The notes: a model not told the origin generated them from the letters alone. DNA of 64,000 bases from Carettochelys insculpta (GCF_033958435.1 NC_134138.1:27806598-27870597); one strand, 5' to 3'; positions 47,418 to 59,234 are shown, numbered from the stretch's first letter. A program made the numbers and translations.

Positions 47418-48275
47418 CCTGCCGGGGTCTTAGGAGAAGGGTTCCTTCTAAGTCCACCTTCATGCTCATCCTCTAGAGCTGTAGCTATGGATGGTGAGCA
47501 TAGAACTCATTATTGAACTATTGCTAATGGCTTCTGTGCCCGTCACACTGGCCAGTGCAACCTGACTGTGGCTTCTAGGCATTACTGAAATATAAATGTT
47601 CAGTGATCTTGCTTGGCTGAAGCAAAGTCTGTGCTTCACCCCTGGAACCGTACTCCACACAGGGCTTTGTGTACCCTACAGATCAGAACAGTTTTCAGAA
47701 ATGGGTGAAACCCTCTCCTTGCTAAAAGAGTCATTTTAACTAAGCCATTTTCAGCAGAGCCATCCCTTTGCTCATTTCCTACCCATAAGTTTTACCAGAT
47801 GAACAGTCACTAATTCAGCACATAATGCACTCGTGTTTAAAAAGTGTGATGTAAACTGTTAACCACACTGCCTGTGTTACCTCACGGAAAACATTTTAAA
47901 GTATGCTAGAGACTGGGCACAGTTGTTGACTGACGAGCACCCTTCTAGATCTCAGCAGGGCTCTCCCGATTGCTGCCTTATATAGCTTACTTAGCTCTCC
48001 TGCCTTATGTAGTAAAGAGCCTTAGCTGCTGCTTGGCTGAGCTATTTTTGCCCGAGTGTATTTGTTTATGCTATTCTCGGTCCCCTCTCTATCAGACAGT
48101 CTTCACAGAGGGGTGTTTCATGCCTCTGTGGCAGTGAGGGACAGAGCAGATCTATACTCTGAGCCTGAGTTTAGGGCTAGCTCACAGGAGAACTTTCCAC
48201 TTGTAATTCTCTGCTTCCAAGAGGTGCACATAAGAACTCCCTCTGGAGCAGTTTTCACTAGGTTGTAGAGACACA
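47418..48275. other. Intron without recognised features
   Basis: Nothing was assigned. Confidence 0.4.
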
Positions 48276-48582
48276 TTTAGCTAAATAGTAACAGAGAGGG
48301 AGCCGTGCTAGTCTATGTACTATGAAAACAAAAAGCAGTCCAGTAGCACTTTAAAGACTAGCAAAGTAATTCATTAGGTGAGCTTTCGTGGGACAGACCC
48401 ACTTCAGACCATCGCCATATCAGAACAGACTCAATAGGTTCTCTGTGCCTTAAATATTGAGTCTGTTCTGGTCTGGCTATGGTCTGAAGAAGTGGGTCTG
48501 TCCCATGAAAGCTCACCTAATAAATTACTTTGCTAGTCTTTAAAGTGCTACTTGGCTGCTCTTTGTTTTTGTTTAGCTAAAT
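48276..48582. mobile_element. Inverted PLE 3'-end pair with target-site duplication, third family
   Basis: Element 48287-48571, with exact 11-bp TSDs TTTAGCTAAAT at 48276-48286 and 48572-48582. The left arm has the full tail (agtaacagagagggagccgtg...), and the right arm stops at ...ctgctctttgtttttg, about 38 bases short. The sequence differs from the family at 18-1734, but the plan is the same. Confidence 0.85.
48481..48517 (+). ncRNA. Hammerhead-ribozyme-like motif in the PLE piece
   Basis: GGT (48481-48483), core CTGAAGA (48484-48490), one A, stem II GTGGG/CCCAT (48492-48496 and 48502-48506), core GAAA (48507-48510), GCTC, then ACC (48515-48517). Stem I is GGT/ACC here against AGCAT/ATGCT in the copy at 1606: different bases, same pairing. 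The same one-base insertion after the first core is present. Confidence 0.55.
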
Positions 48583-50392
48583 GTCTTAGTTTCATAATCT
48601 GAGTAAGAAAGGCATATGATTCTAAAGGGGAAATTCCCTTTGGCTTTCTGAGGAGGATTCGAAGGGCAGCATCTCTCTTCCCGTTCTCCAGCTTTGGAAG
48701 TGTCGGACAAAGTGTTGTACACATGCAAACACAGGCCAGGGCAGCTCTTGCACCAAAGACATAGCTCCCAGCTGGTGTGTGGGTGATGTCCATTCCAAGA
48801 CAGAGAAACCTGGTGGCCAACTGGTGTGTGGCCAGGCTGAGATCATTGAGCAGGCCACAGAGAAACCAGATCCCCAGCCTGTGTGTTATTGAGGGCCATT
48901 CCAAGTTGGTTCAGGAGGCTGCATGGAAGCTCCCTTCACATAGATCAGGACACAACCAGTGGCATAGAGCTGGTGGTGAGTTCTTCAAAGCTTCCCTTCT
49001 CCCCCTACCCCCAAGTATGGAACTCCTGTTGCCACACTGGAATCTGGGGGGAGGCAAGTTCCCTCTCTACTAACCAGCCTAGAAGGAGCTCAGTTCTGAT
49101 CCCATTTGGCAGTTTTGTTACTTTGAGACCTACAAATTGACACAGTATTGGAGTCTGTTTTTTTTAAAACTGGTGTCCTTAACACCAGAAGTGGTGTGTC
49201 TGGGCCCCTGGGCAGAGGGGTATGGGTCTAATCCAGCTTCCATTGATGTGTAGGGGACTTTGACCATGCAGTTTCAGTGAGCTTTGTATCAGGGCTCTGG
49301 CCAGCCCTCCCACTGCACACGTTAGTTGTTGCTCAGAGGCCATCTCTGGTTAACAGCACATGTCATGGAGGTGTAAACACCTGGGCATGCCAATGATTAT
49401 CCCAGAAGTACTCTACATGCCGTGTCCTTCACAGGCATAGTGCCTCCCTCCACCAGGTGGTGGGGGTTGTGTGCTGGGGCAGGCCCCTGCACTAGGGACA
49501 CAAGAATCTGCATCCTAAATCTCCTTGCAGGAGGTTCCAAGTGTTGGCCTTGCTCCATCCCTTTCCGCCACCCCCCCACTGCCTGGTGAGCACTGACCTT
49601 TGGAGCCCTGGCTCTGGAGCCCTGCTGCCCCTTTACCCCCAGTCCCTGCTTTCTTGCTGCCTGCCTCTTTCCTGCACAACATTGCCCTTGCCTTGTTTGC
49701 CTGTGCTCCCCCCCCCCACTTACCTTCTCCAGGTTTGTTGTGCAGCTGGAAGCGAAATATGGATTGCGAATTGCGGATCAGATGAGGAGCCCGGCAGATG
49801 CAGATCCACATTTTTGTATCTGCGGGGGTTCTAGCTACTGTTGCTAGAGTCCATCTGCCAGCACCGCATAGGCTGTTGGAGCAACTGTTCAGTCCAAAGT
49901 GTCTGTTTTGCCAAAGAATTAACATGGAAAATAAACACTGATTTATCTAAAAATACTCTGAAAAGAAACTAAATTCTAACTCGGTTTGCTGCTGGAGTGA
50001 TTGGATTGACCTTTAGGAAAATATGAGAGTAAAAAATATAATAGTGAGGGAAGGTTACATGCACTATAATTTTCAACATGGTAAGACATTAATTCAATGC
50101 AGATTCTACAAAATCAGTCTAATTTTAGTCTACAACCTCTGCTTTTGAAATATTCCCCTCAAGCTATTATCCCCAGGCTTTTACGTGGTTATTGCATCCT
50201 GTGAAAAGAAAATTCACTGATACCGTGAGAGCCCTAACCAAAATGTTCCTTTAGACAATTTTGCAGCAACAAAACATGAGGGGGTCCGGTGGCAATATTT
50301 CCTTCATAACCTAATTGTTTTCTTGCTAGCATTTTCAATGCTCCGGTCACAATGAAAGGTGCAAGCGTGGCAATGCCACATGCAAAATAGTA
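48583..50392. other. Intron without recognised features
   Basis: Several open frames on both strands (for example 49515-49925) are unlike known proteins. C-rich runs lie at 49570 and 49710. Confidence 0.4.
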
Positions 50393-52388
50393 TATTATAG
50401 CAGCGGTTTTCAACCAGTTGGTGTGACACACTGGTGTGCCGTCAGAACTGTCCAAGTGAACTGTGAAATTTTGTCAGTTCTCCGCCCCTGCCCTTGGTGG
50501 CTCTTTGCAGAGCTGTCTCAAGGAGAAATTCCAACCCTGTAGGAGCCCATTCCTGCTGGGAGGCAGATAAAATGCTGCTTTCCAGCCTGAACGGGCTGGC
50601 AGGGAGCCCTCCTGACCTCCCTGCTGTGGCAAGCAGGGAGGGAGGAAGTCTGTTTGGAGTTAGGACCTGGTTTAAACGCTGTGTCCTGGCTCCAATGGGC
50701 TAGTAGGTAGGGGAGCCCGCTGTCTGGAGCCATCTCCCTCCATGAGTAAGAGAGTGCTGAAATTTTCAGCAGTTACTGGATTACTCAACGTCCTTAGCAT
50801 GGCATGCATTCACTTAACAGCCTTTTGCACACCAGCACGCCCAGGTTTCCCACTAACCCAGTAAGTTTCTATTTCTCATACTTTGCGTTTTGCTCTGGTT
50901 TGTTGAATTTCATTTATTTACTGACTCAATATTTAATAAGAATTATCCTTTTCAAAATGTCATTACAAATGGAACCCTTCTGTCAATGGCAGGTGACTGC
51001 CAGAAGGGTCGGGTTCAGTTCCTAGGGAATTAAATCAATAATGCAACCTAACCGGCTCAAGCCCCCACGCAGTAACCTGGGGCTGTTCCACCCTGCCTTC
51101 TGGGAGCCTGTAAGGGCAATTCTTCCCCTCTTGCAAGCATAGAGTCTGAGATAGTGCTTGTTTAATAACAGTAACCAAATATAAATTTACACAGTGATAC
51201 ATTCAGCATTGCTAAACAAAGGAAAGGAGAACCCCATTAAACAAGGCACTGTCCACAGAGTCTGTTGAGCCTATTTCCTTGCTTAGAGTTATTTACCTGC
51301 ACATCCCTACTTATAGGGTATACCTCTCACAGCACGGTCTGGTCCATATGTACCCAGAGTTTGCATGTATATCAGCATAGAGTCGCATGGGCAAGTTCGC
51401 CTGCCAGCCACTTGTCTGCTGCTCCCACTGGCTGCCCTGCCAGCTGCCTAGCCACTGTGCTCCACTGCCCTTGCTGGCCACTTATCTGCTGCTTTGTGGA
51501 CTTGGCTGTAGGCAAAACCCTGTGATTTCAGCTCCCTGTGGCTTCGGCTGCCAGTGATTTCAGCTCTCGGGCCTAGCCACAGAATCCACCAGGGTAGATT
51601 CTCACAAAATAACTACCAACCCCAGCGCTAGCATGAGCCTTAGTTCTATCTTTTAACAGTTGTGGAGGGTGGGGGAGAACTAGTTGTATGGCCAAAAGAC
51701 TCCTAGCCAGCTGGTTCAACCAGTACCACCTCTCCCAGCCAACTTCATAGAGCTCTGCTGAGGGGAGTGCTGTGTGATTCACATCTTTCCCAGCGATGAT
51801 GACCACCCTGTACCCAAACAACAATTTCAAGCATTGGTGATATTCCACAATTCCTATACTGGGTGATAGCTTAATTTGTGGCTTTACAACGATAGGCGAA
51901 ACACCACTGCTTTTTCCTGCTACCCCGCAGCTTTTGCAAAACAATCAATTATTTACGTATAGACACTCATTTACATATACACACCCACACAACTCTTCCC
52001 ATTGTCATCTCTAAAGAATACATTCCTCAAATTCCTTCAGCAGGATTGCACTCCTGCTTCCACATTCCTTATATAGATATGAAATTCATACTGTGAAAAG
52101 GCAGAAATAGTTGAGTTGAACAGATCTTGAAGGTCTGTCTGAGCTCAATGTCCAAGATTGTGTATTCTGTGGTGGATTTGAAAGGTAAGGCCTTTGATCT
52201 CTGTATAGCTATTTGTATGCACTTGTACATTGCAAACGTCTTTAGTATGGCTGTAACCATATTAAATGTAAGTGCATGTGACATTTATGAGCAATTGATT
52301 CAGTGAAAAAAGTGGGGGTGCTCCAGAGCTGTTGGTCTCATTGAAGTGTGCCGTGTTACTGAAAAGGTTGGGAACCACTGTTTTATAG
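50393..52388. mobile_element. hAT-like element carrying an inserted LTR
   Basis: Outer element 50401-52380. The left end CAGCGGTTTTCAACCAG and the inverse of the right end CAGTGGTTCCCAACCTTTT are Charlie-type hAT ends. Flanking octamers TATTATAG (50393-50400) and TTTTATAG (52381-52388) match at 7 of 8. About 1.1 kb of the interior (50970 to about 52085) is the LTR described next, so the outer element was first under 0.9 kb. Confidence 0.65.
50970..52085 (-). mobile_element. Solitary retroviral-type LTR, copy 1
   Basis: Read on the - strand it matches the LTR at 55291-56549 over most of its length: agctgaaatcac blocks, a conserved ATTAAACAAGC polyadenylation-type word with cagactct after it, gggggcttgagccggtt, and the end cagaagggtt. 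The edge at 50970 (TG on the + strand) fits an LTR end. The other edge is approximate. No gag, pol or env text is beside it, so it is a solo LTR of an old endogenous retrovirus-like element. Confidence 0.65.
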
Positions 52389-53565
52389 GATGCGGGTCAC
52401 AGGAACCTTCTATAGCAAGAGCAGTGTAGTTCTGTGTGAGAATCTCATGAAGGACTGTAGTTGAAAGGAATCCATTAGTTGAAAAGTTCACTTATATCAT
52501 CCATTCCTGACAACTAAAACTGTCTGCTTATTTTAGTTATTTATTTTATGATAGGAAACTTTGACAGAAGAGCGTTAATTCAATTCCGCCCCCTCTTCCC
52601 AAACTCTTTAACCCTATTGGCTGATCTCTTGCTGCAAATTTTTGCTGTCTGCTCATTTGGAGTGGAAGTGAGTTATATTAATTCCCCTGAAGAGTCATTT
52701 CTTTTTCCTTCCCTTCTGCTTAAATACTCCACTGTTTTTAATGTAACTTAAATAAAAGCTTTAGCTTTAGACTGAAAAACAAATTGATAATAATGGAGTC
52801 TTCTTGTCTTCTCCAAGGGGTTTCTTCTTCTCAGTTTTTAATGAGGCCCATATTAGTTGTCATTCTTACATTCCCTAATGAATAGTTTGAAAGAAAAGCT
52901 TTTAATATGTGCAGCATAATTTGTGCCAAACTGCTGACCTTTGCTTTTGATAAAACCTCATTTGAGGCTCAGTCCCAAGACCAAACATACTGTTGGATCA
53001 ATCATGTTGATTTTTGGCTCTGATAGCAACATGCAGCTAATGAGTTGTACGGTGTACGCATTAACCTCAGACCCTGCCTGCGCAGATGCCAAGCACGTAG
53101 CAAAATCATACTGGGGCTTCAAAGAGATGTACTGTGCTGGCATCTTAATAGAAGGAGGCAATTAAAAACAGTAGTGCATGTCACTGGTTTGCTGCTTGTG
53201 GGAGTAGGATGTAATCAAGGGACGAAGAACAAGCCATCTTCTATCTGTGTAAAAAAAAAAAAAAATCTCTGCATCATAAAGGTGCTTTATGAACTGTGAA
53301 ATAGAGATTAAAACCTGAACACTTAAACAGTAACATAATGATTTTACTATGAAAGGGGAAGTTGCTTGGGGAACAGCCACAGAACAGGGCTGTCCAATTA
53401 CCACACAATGATTCTCTTGGGATTTCAAGGCATTTTACAGCAGCACTATGATTTCCATTTGACAAACTTGTGATTGACAATATATATATCAATACATAAC
53501 AGAAGGAGGACTTCCAGCTTCATCTGAAAGAGTCACTTTGATTGGTGGTTTCAGTACTACATTAT
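52389..53565. other. Intron; repeat-free stretch near 52800-53165
   Basis: No gene was seen. A 14-A run lies at 53251-53264. The stretch 52800-53165 lacks repeat signs. Confidence 0.35.
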
Positions 53566-53905
53566 GGACTTGTCTACACTAGCTCCCTACTTCGAAGGGA
53601 GGATGGTAAGTAGGGTGTCGGGAGTTCATTAATGAAGTGTTGCGCTGCATGTGCAACACTTCATTAAGCAAATTCCCCCCCGCAGTGACTTCAAAGTGCC
53701 GGCACGCGTCTAGCCGCGGCTCACCCGCCGGTACTTCGAAGTCCCTTTACTCCTCAAAATTTAAAGGTTTAAAACTTCGAAGTTGCTGCAGGGGGGAATT
53801 TGCTTAATGAAGTTCTGCATATGTAGTACAGTGCTTCATTAATAAACTCCCAACACCTTACTTACCATCCTCCCTTCGAAGGAGGGAGGTAGTGTAGACA
53901 CAGCC
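53566..53905. mobile_element. Palindromic MITE-like element
   Basis: Long terminal repeats of about 70 bp: GGACTTGTCTACACTAGCTC on the left, GGCTGTGTCTACACTACCTC as the inverse of the right end, both continuing into ccttcgaagggaggatgg and taataaa/ttaatgaag words. Flanked by TAT on both sides (a possible 3-bp duplication). The centre has GCCGGC-rich text. 340 bp. Confidence 0.75.
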
Positions 53906-54579
53906 TATGAGGGCTAGTTTACATGCAAATACTTTTGCCCAGTTGTGAGAAATGATGGTGGATAGAAAGGGCCAAGTTATGATTTCATTTTACACTGTGG
54001 TAAATCCAGAGCACTTCCACTGAAGTCAGTGAAATTACCTCAGATCTGGCCCATTGCATTCAAACTGTTATCAACTAATTCTGAAGACACCAGTTCTCTA
54101 AGATGCAAAAGGCCAAATCCTGCACACCATACTCAGTTTCTGAGTCTCCAGGAATTTCACTTGGGGAAGGGCTCCAGGATTTAGCCCCAAGTTTGTGCCA
54201 TTCCAGGTGGTTACCCACATGGCCTTCCTGGTAGGCAGCTGGTTAACAGTCCACATAGAGCCATGGCAAAAATCCCAACATGCACAATCTGTTACTCCCA
54301 GCCATTTACCTCAGTTTAAGGGTTAGGAGAGAAAACAAACATTGTATATTAGCCACACAAATATAAAGCAGAGAATGTTGGAACAAGTGTGAGACTTAAG
54401 CATACAGGGGTAGGGGAGGAGTTTAGATGGGCAAAGGTAGAATAAATACAACCACAGATGCAAGACAGCTTTAGCCCATCATTTTATTACAACAAAAAAG
54501 TATCAATGAAGCTGAAAGAAAGTTATTGCTTGAGATGGGAAATCAGAAGGAAAACAAGACCCTTTGTTCCCATAATATG
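53906..54579. other. Intron with old fragments
   Basis: 54000-54060 (cacttccactgaagtcagtg, agatctggccca) looks like an old CR1/L3-type fragment. The rest is unassigned. Confidence 0.35.
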
Positions 54580-54972
54580 AGAACTAGGTGACAGCAAATG
54601 AAATTAATGGGCAGCAGGTTTCGAACAAATAAAAGGAAATTCTTCTTCACACAACGCACAGTCGAAATGTGGAACTCCTTGCCAGAGGAGTATAGTATAC
54701 TAGGCTGTGACAGCTAGGACTATAACAGGGTTTAGAAAAGAGCTAGATAAATTCATGGAGGTTAGGTCCATTAATGGCTATTAGCCAGGATGAGTAAGGA
54801 ATGGTGTCCCTAGCCTCTGTTTGACAGAAGCTGGAGATGGATGGCAGGAGAGAGATTTTACCTGTTCGGTTCACTCCCTGTGGAGCACCTGGTAGTGGCT
54901 GCTGTCAGCACACAGGATACTGGGCTAGGTGGACCTTTGGTCTGACCCAGTATGGCCGTTCTTATGTACAGA
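54580..54972 (+). mobile_element. CR1 LINE 3' end
   Basis: gtgacagcaaatgaaattaa, aggaaattcttcttcacaca, aatgtggaactccttgccag and ccctagcctctgtttgacag, ending ggacctttggtctgacccag and tatggccgttcttatg. This is a classic turtle/crocodile CR1 3' end. Confidence 0.85.
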
Positions 54973-55044
54973 AAATCCCGAAGTATCGAACAACCAATAG
55001 GTTTCTAACAGGCCTCCTGAAACAAGTTTGCGAACAGCGTTTAC

Positions 55045-55180
55045 CCACATGGCTCACTTGATGATGATCTGTCCTGTTCATTCTCTCTGCAGCACCTGGC
55101 ACTGGCCATTGTCAGAAAAGAAGGTACTGGGGTAAATGGACCTTTGGCCTGGCCCGGTATAGCCATTCTGATGTTTTTAT
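55045..55180 (+). mobile_element. Second CR1 3' end directly downstream
   Basis: cacttgatgatgatctgtcc, gcacctggcactggccattg, ggacctttggcctggcccgg, tatagccattctgatg: another copy of the last 130 bases of the same CR1 type, about 70 bp after the first. Confidence 0.75.
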
Positions 55181-55286
55181 ATTCACTTCTTACTAGAGAG
55201 ACTGTCTGGTGGGCGTTCTTCCTCCTGGCCCTTCCACTGATAGCATCAGTGGGTGTAGCCTGTAGAGATGAGGCTTATGTGAAGTA

Positions 55287-56553
55287 GAAGTGTGTTGAAA
55301 TGTAACTAAAGAATAGATTTTTGGATCTACATTTGAGTTTGATAACAAGGCCTAGTACAATGTGAGTGAAGTGAGACAGTTCAGAAGTGTAGGGAATGTG
55401 GCTGAAGGAATGCAGTGCTGCTGAAGGCTGGGAGGAATGAGTCTCCCAGAGGTCATCTGCATAAGAATGCAAAAGGTGTGCATGTGTGATACCTTTTCAG
55501 GCAAAGCCTAATGGGTAGCAAGTAAGCCATGAGATTTGGTCTATTGTAAACATGTAGTTGTAAAATCACAATTTAAGCTGACACTTAAGGTGGGAGTTGT
55601 GAGATCTCACCAATGCTCCGGGTTGTTGTGGGGGGACAGGGCAGTTGCCTTAGCTGTGTAAGACATTGATTACACAGGGCTCCCTGGTTTAAAGCATTGT
55701 GAGAGAGAAGGGGAGGGGTATGGGTTGAGCCAGCTTGCTGAGTGCCTTGGCCCTGCCTATGCCTTGGCCATATAGCTATAAGCCTGGCTTGACTAACCCT
55801 CCCCACCTGTTAAAAGATAGAGCTGGATACTAGGGTGTTTGTGAAACCCCACACTAGAGATACCAAGAGCTGAAATCACAGAGTGGCAGCTGAGGCCACA
55901 CAGAGCTGAAATCACTGGGTTCTGCCTTAGGGCAGTCCCAAGCAGTGGGGTTAGGACTCCAGACAACAGCAGGACCAGCGGGCGGCCGGTAGGAGCGGCG
56001 GCGGTAGACGACGGCGACCGGCGGGCGGCCGGTAGGAGCAGGGGCGGCCGGTAGGAGCAGCGGCGGTAGACGACGGCGACTGGCGGGCGGCTGGTGACAG
56101 CAAGGGGAGGCTACAGACAAGTGGACAGCTAGTATTGCCCTGGTGATGTATCTGTGGGCTTTGAGTTTGGGACTGCACTGCAGAGGGTACACCCTGTAAC
56201 TGTGTGTGTGTGGAAAAGGGCCAAGAGCCCCAGCAAGAGACTGGGTTCTACTGCATATGGGGATGGTATCTGGGTAAAAGGGGTTTTGTCTCTTCTGTGC
56301 TGAGATATACTGCATCTGTCGCTGTAACATTGGGGTAGGTTACGGTCATTAAACAAGCCATTTCTATCTCAGACTCTGTGCTTGCGAGGAGGGGGAGAAC
56401 TGCCTTACAGGCACCCAGCACGGGGGTGAAATTGTCCCAGGCCACTGGGTGGGGGCTTGAGCCGGTTGATTGTATCCTTGATAGGAAAACCCCACAAGAG
56501 TTGAACCTGGCCCTTCTGGCAGGCATCTGGCGTTAACAGAAGGGTTACAGAAG
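55287..56553 (+). mobile_element. Solitary retroviral-type LTR, copy 2
   Basis: LTR 55291-56549 (1259 bp), TG...CA, flanked by GAAG on both sides (55287-55290 and 56550-56553), which fits a 4-bp duplication. It shares blocks with copy 1 on the opposite strand (50970-52085). Internal signs: two agctgaaatcac blocks at 55868-55912, an ATTAAACAAGCC word at 56348 followed by a likely R/U5 region. No retroviral genes are adjacent. Confidence 0.65.
55976..56095 (+). repeat. GC-rich tandem repeat inside the LTR
   Basis: Units built from gcgggcggccggtaggagc and ggcggtagacgacggcgac occur twice in full and once in part. The block is absent from LTR copy 1, so it expanded in this copy or was lost in the other. 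Confidence 0.75.
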
Positions 56554-58384
56554 CAAATGAGAAGAAAATTTAAGACCTGTCCCAGGGTCATGTTGTAAGT
56601 GAGTTTTGGTTTTAAGAAGTGTTTTAAACAAAATGTGAATATTTTAGAAAAATGGGATCTGTATGAACAGTTATCAGAGTGATGTTTATTCAGGTGTTAA
56701 TTAAGATGTTTAATGTGAAATAGCCAGTGAAAAGGTAGAAAAAATTTAATTGTGATAGTGAAAACACGTGATAAAAGGTAAGCTTAATGCTAATTAACTA
56801 AGGGGTATTATGATTGTTCCAAAGGCAGTAAGCTAATTTTTGATTAGCATGCTCATTCACCATCAAGGTACCATTGGTGAGGGTTATGTACCTGGTATTG
56901 CTCATCCAGGAATTAATTGCCCCCAGTGAAACTTTCATCTTGGAATGTGAGTGTTAATGTGTTATATGGTAATATTGGAAAGCCTGTCTGCTTTAGCTAA
57001 ATTTTGTTTTAAAAAGACTTTATTTCTATCACTCATTATGTCATTTACAGTCCTCCACTCAATTAAATTATCTATAATGGCTTGACCCTCGGAGTTCAGT
57101 TTGCTTCTATTCCTTATTTTTATACTATGTGCATGACTCAAAGTTAATCAGGGTTACATGTGGCAATGCTTGCTTACCTGGTGAATTAGTCTTAGTGATA
57201 TCTTCGGGCAGATCAGCAATTGGAAATGGGGAGGAACCGGCATCCTGTGACTTCTGTGTGTGGACCCTGGACCACAGTTTGGGGACTGTTGCTCTCCAGC
57301 ATTTCTAATCCTAATCAGATGTAACAAAGTACCTTACAAAGTCATGAGCGGTCGTGCAGTCCTGATCAGAGGGAATGTGTGAACCACTGGTAACTCATAT
57401 TTGCAGGTCTGGCCTTACAGCAAGGCAATTTCCTTGGGCCCTACACTTTCAGGGCCCCGCGTTCCAAGTGACATCCACTGACCACATGCAACTGACAGCA
57501 TGCCACCGTGGGCCCCATCCACCAGCTGGGCCATGCTGGAGCAACTCTGCCTATGGGAGTATGAACATAGTTATCAATGCTGTATAGCATAAAACCATGA
57601 AAAGGGCAAGTTTTAAATGGTATTATTTAAAGCTTAGATTAAATTGTAGATTTCAAAGATTAGGCTCATGGCAAGTAGCTTAGTGGCTCACAATTTCTTC
57701 TTGTCCGTGGCACACAACTCTTCTAATCTTGGGAACTCCAGCTGCTGCTCCCTAGAGCTGAGCCAAGTTTTCTGCTTAGAATCACTGTACAGTTTCCTAT
57801 CTAGTTTTCTGAACATACAGCACAGGAATGCCTTTTTGAGCTCACCGTGGCTTCATCCACACAAAGTAATGGGAGTTAACTTTCCGTTCTCATTAGGTGC
57901 AACCTCACTTTGTAAAATTATATCCATTCTCCTTAAGGGCATTTTCTGGCTTTGGTCTCATTGGAAACCATGGGAGATGGTGGCCCTCCTTGTTAGGGGC
58001 AGTTGTACTTTTTATAGTTATAGTCCCAATGTCTGCAATTCATAAAGTCACTGTGCTCATAATTTCTCCAGAAACTAGGTATTCTGCTTATACACATTAA
58101 GATTCAAAGAGGACTTTATCACAGCCCGTGAGCACCTTCATGCAGAGAAGATTTCTCATAATGTGGAGGACTTTTTAATTAGATAAAGGTATAACGAGGT
58201 CCAGTGTCTGGAGAATGAAGCTAGACAAATACCACACTAGGTGGAAGGTTTAAATTGTCAACAATTAGGATAGGTAAATATTAGAACACTTTTTACCAAG
58301 TAGCTCACATGACTGCTTAAAACAGATGTGAATGGAATATGCTTATAATTTCAGCCCTGCTCAGCTTCAGCACTGGAAAAAAGA
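56554..58384. other. Intron without recognised features
   Basis: Nothing was assigned. Confidence 0.4.
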
Positions 58385-58592
58385 TGAATACGTACCAAGA
58401 AAGACAGTGAATTGTCAATAACTTAAAGTATTTTAATAAAGATTGGATATTTTTCCAGAATATTTAACCTAACACAACCAGAAGTTAGGCTTTGATGTAG
58501 GAAGTACTGGTTGAAAATCCATGCCTTGTGTTATGCGTGAGGTCAGACTCAATGATTATAATGGTCTCTTGTAGTTTTAAAAACCCATGAAT
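58385..58592 (+). mobile_element. CR1 LINE 3' end
   Basis: taaagattggatatttttcc, then ccttgtgttatgcgtgaggt, cagactcaatgattataatg and gtctcttgtagttttaaaaa, ending cccatgaa. This parallels the CR1 type at 19405. Confidence 0.65.
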
Positions 58593-59234
58593 TGGCCAAC
58601 GAAAAGAGTCCAAAAATAGGTGAGACTTAGCAGAAGCTTAGTTTGTAAAGGTTCCCTTTTAAATAATTTCTAACTCAAACCAAATAAATGTGATAAAAAA
58701 ATCCTGAAAATTCATTCTTTATTAATAACTACGTGCATACATTTGAGGATGGCATATGGTATTATTCATGCAAACACAGGCTGAATCCCTGCTTTAAGAG
58801 AGAAACTGAACCCAACTTTAATTACAGAAGATCTCTTTGGAATCTGTAACAATATGTGCACAGGTTAGTGCCAAAAAGAGGAGTATGAGCATTGTGGTTG
58901 AATATCACATTTCTGAAGTGCTGATTGAGTGTTTTTGGCAGTGCATTACATAGGGACCCTTTTATGCTATTGCATGGTATCAGTACCACAGAAAAGGACC
59001 AGCCAAAAAAGCAAACAGCCTTTGTAGAGTCGGTTGTTCACAGGACGTAATGGTTTTGGTCACTGCTAGGGTTAATAGTTTCCTGTGGTTTGCTGCATAT
59101 GAAGTCTAGCGATAAAGCTGCTAAGTGGAACTCTGAATACTTTCTCATATGAATATGCTCAGTTTTGTAAGAAGTGAATACATATATATTATCTTTTTGT
59201 ACTAGACGATGCAAAGATAATGCAGCAAATAATT
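58593..59234. other. Intron without recognised features
   Basis: Nothing was assigned. Confidence 0.4.

Noticed and set aside
55854..56330. Open frame of 158 codons on the - strand, rich in Pro, Arg and Ala
   Set aside because: It runs antisense through the LTR and its GC-rich tandem repeat, which explains both the length and the composition.
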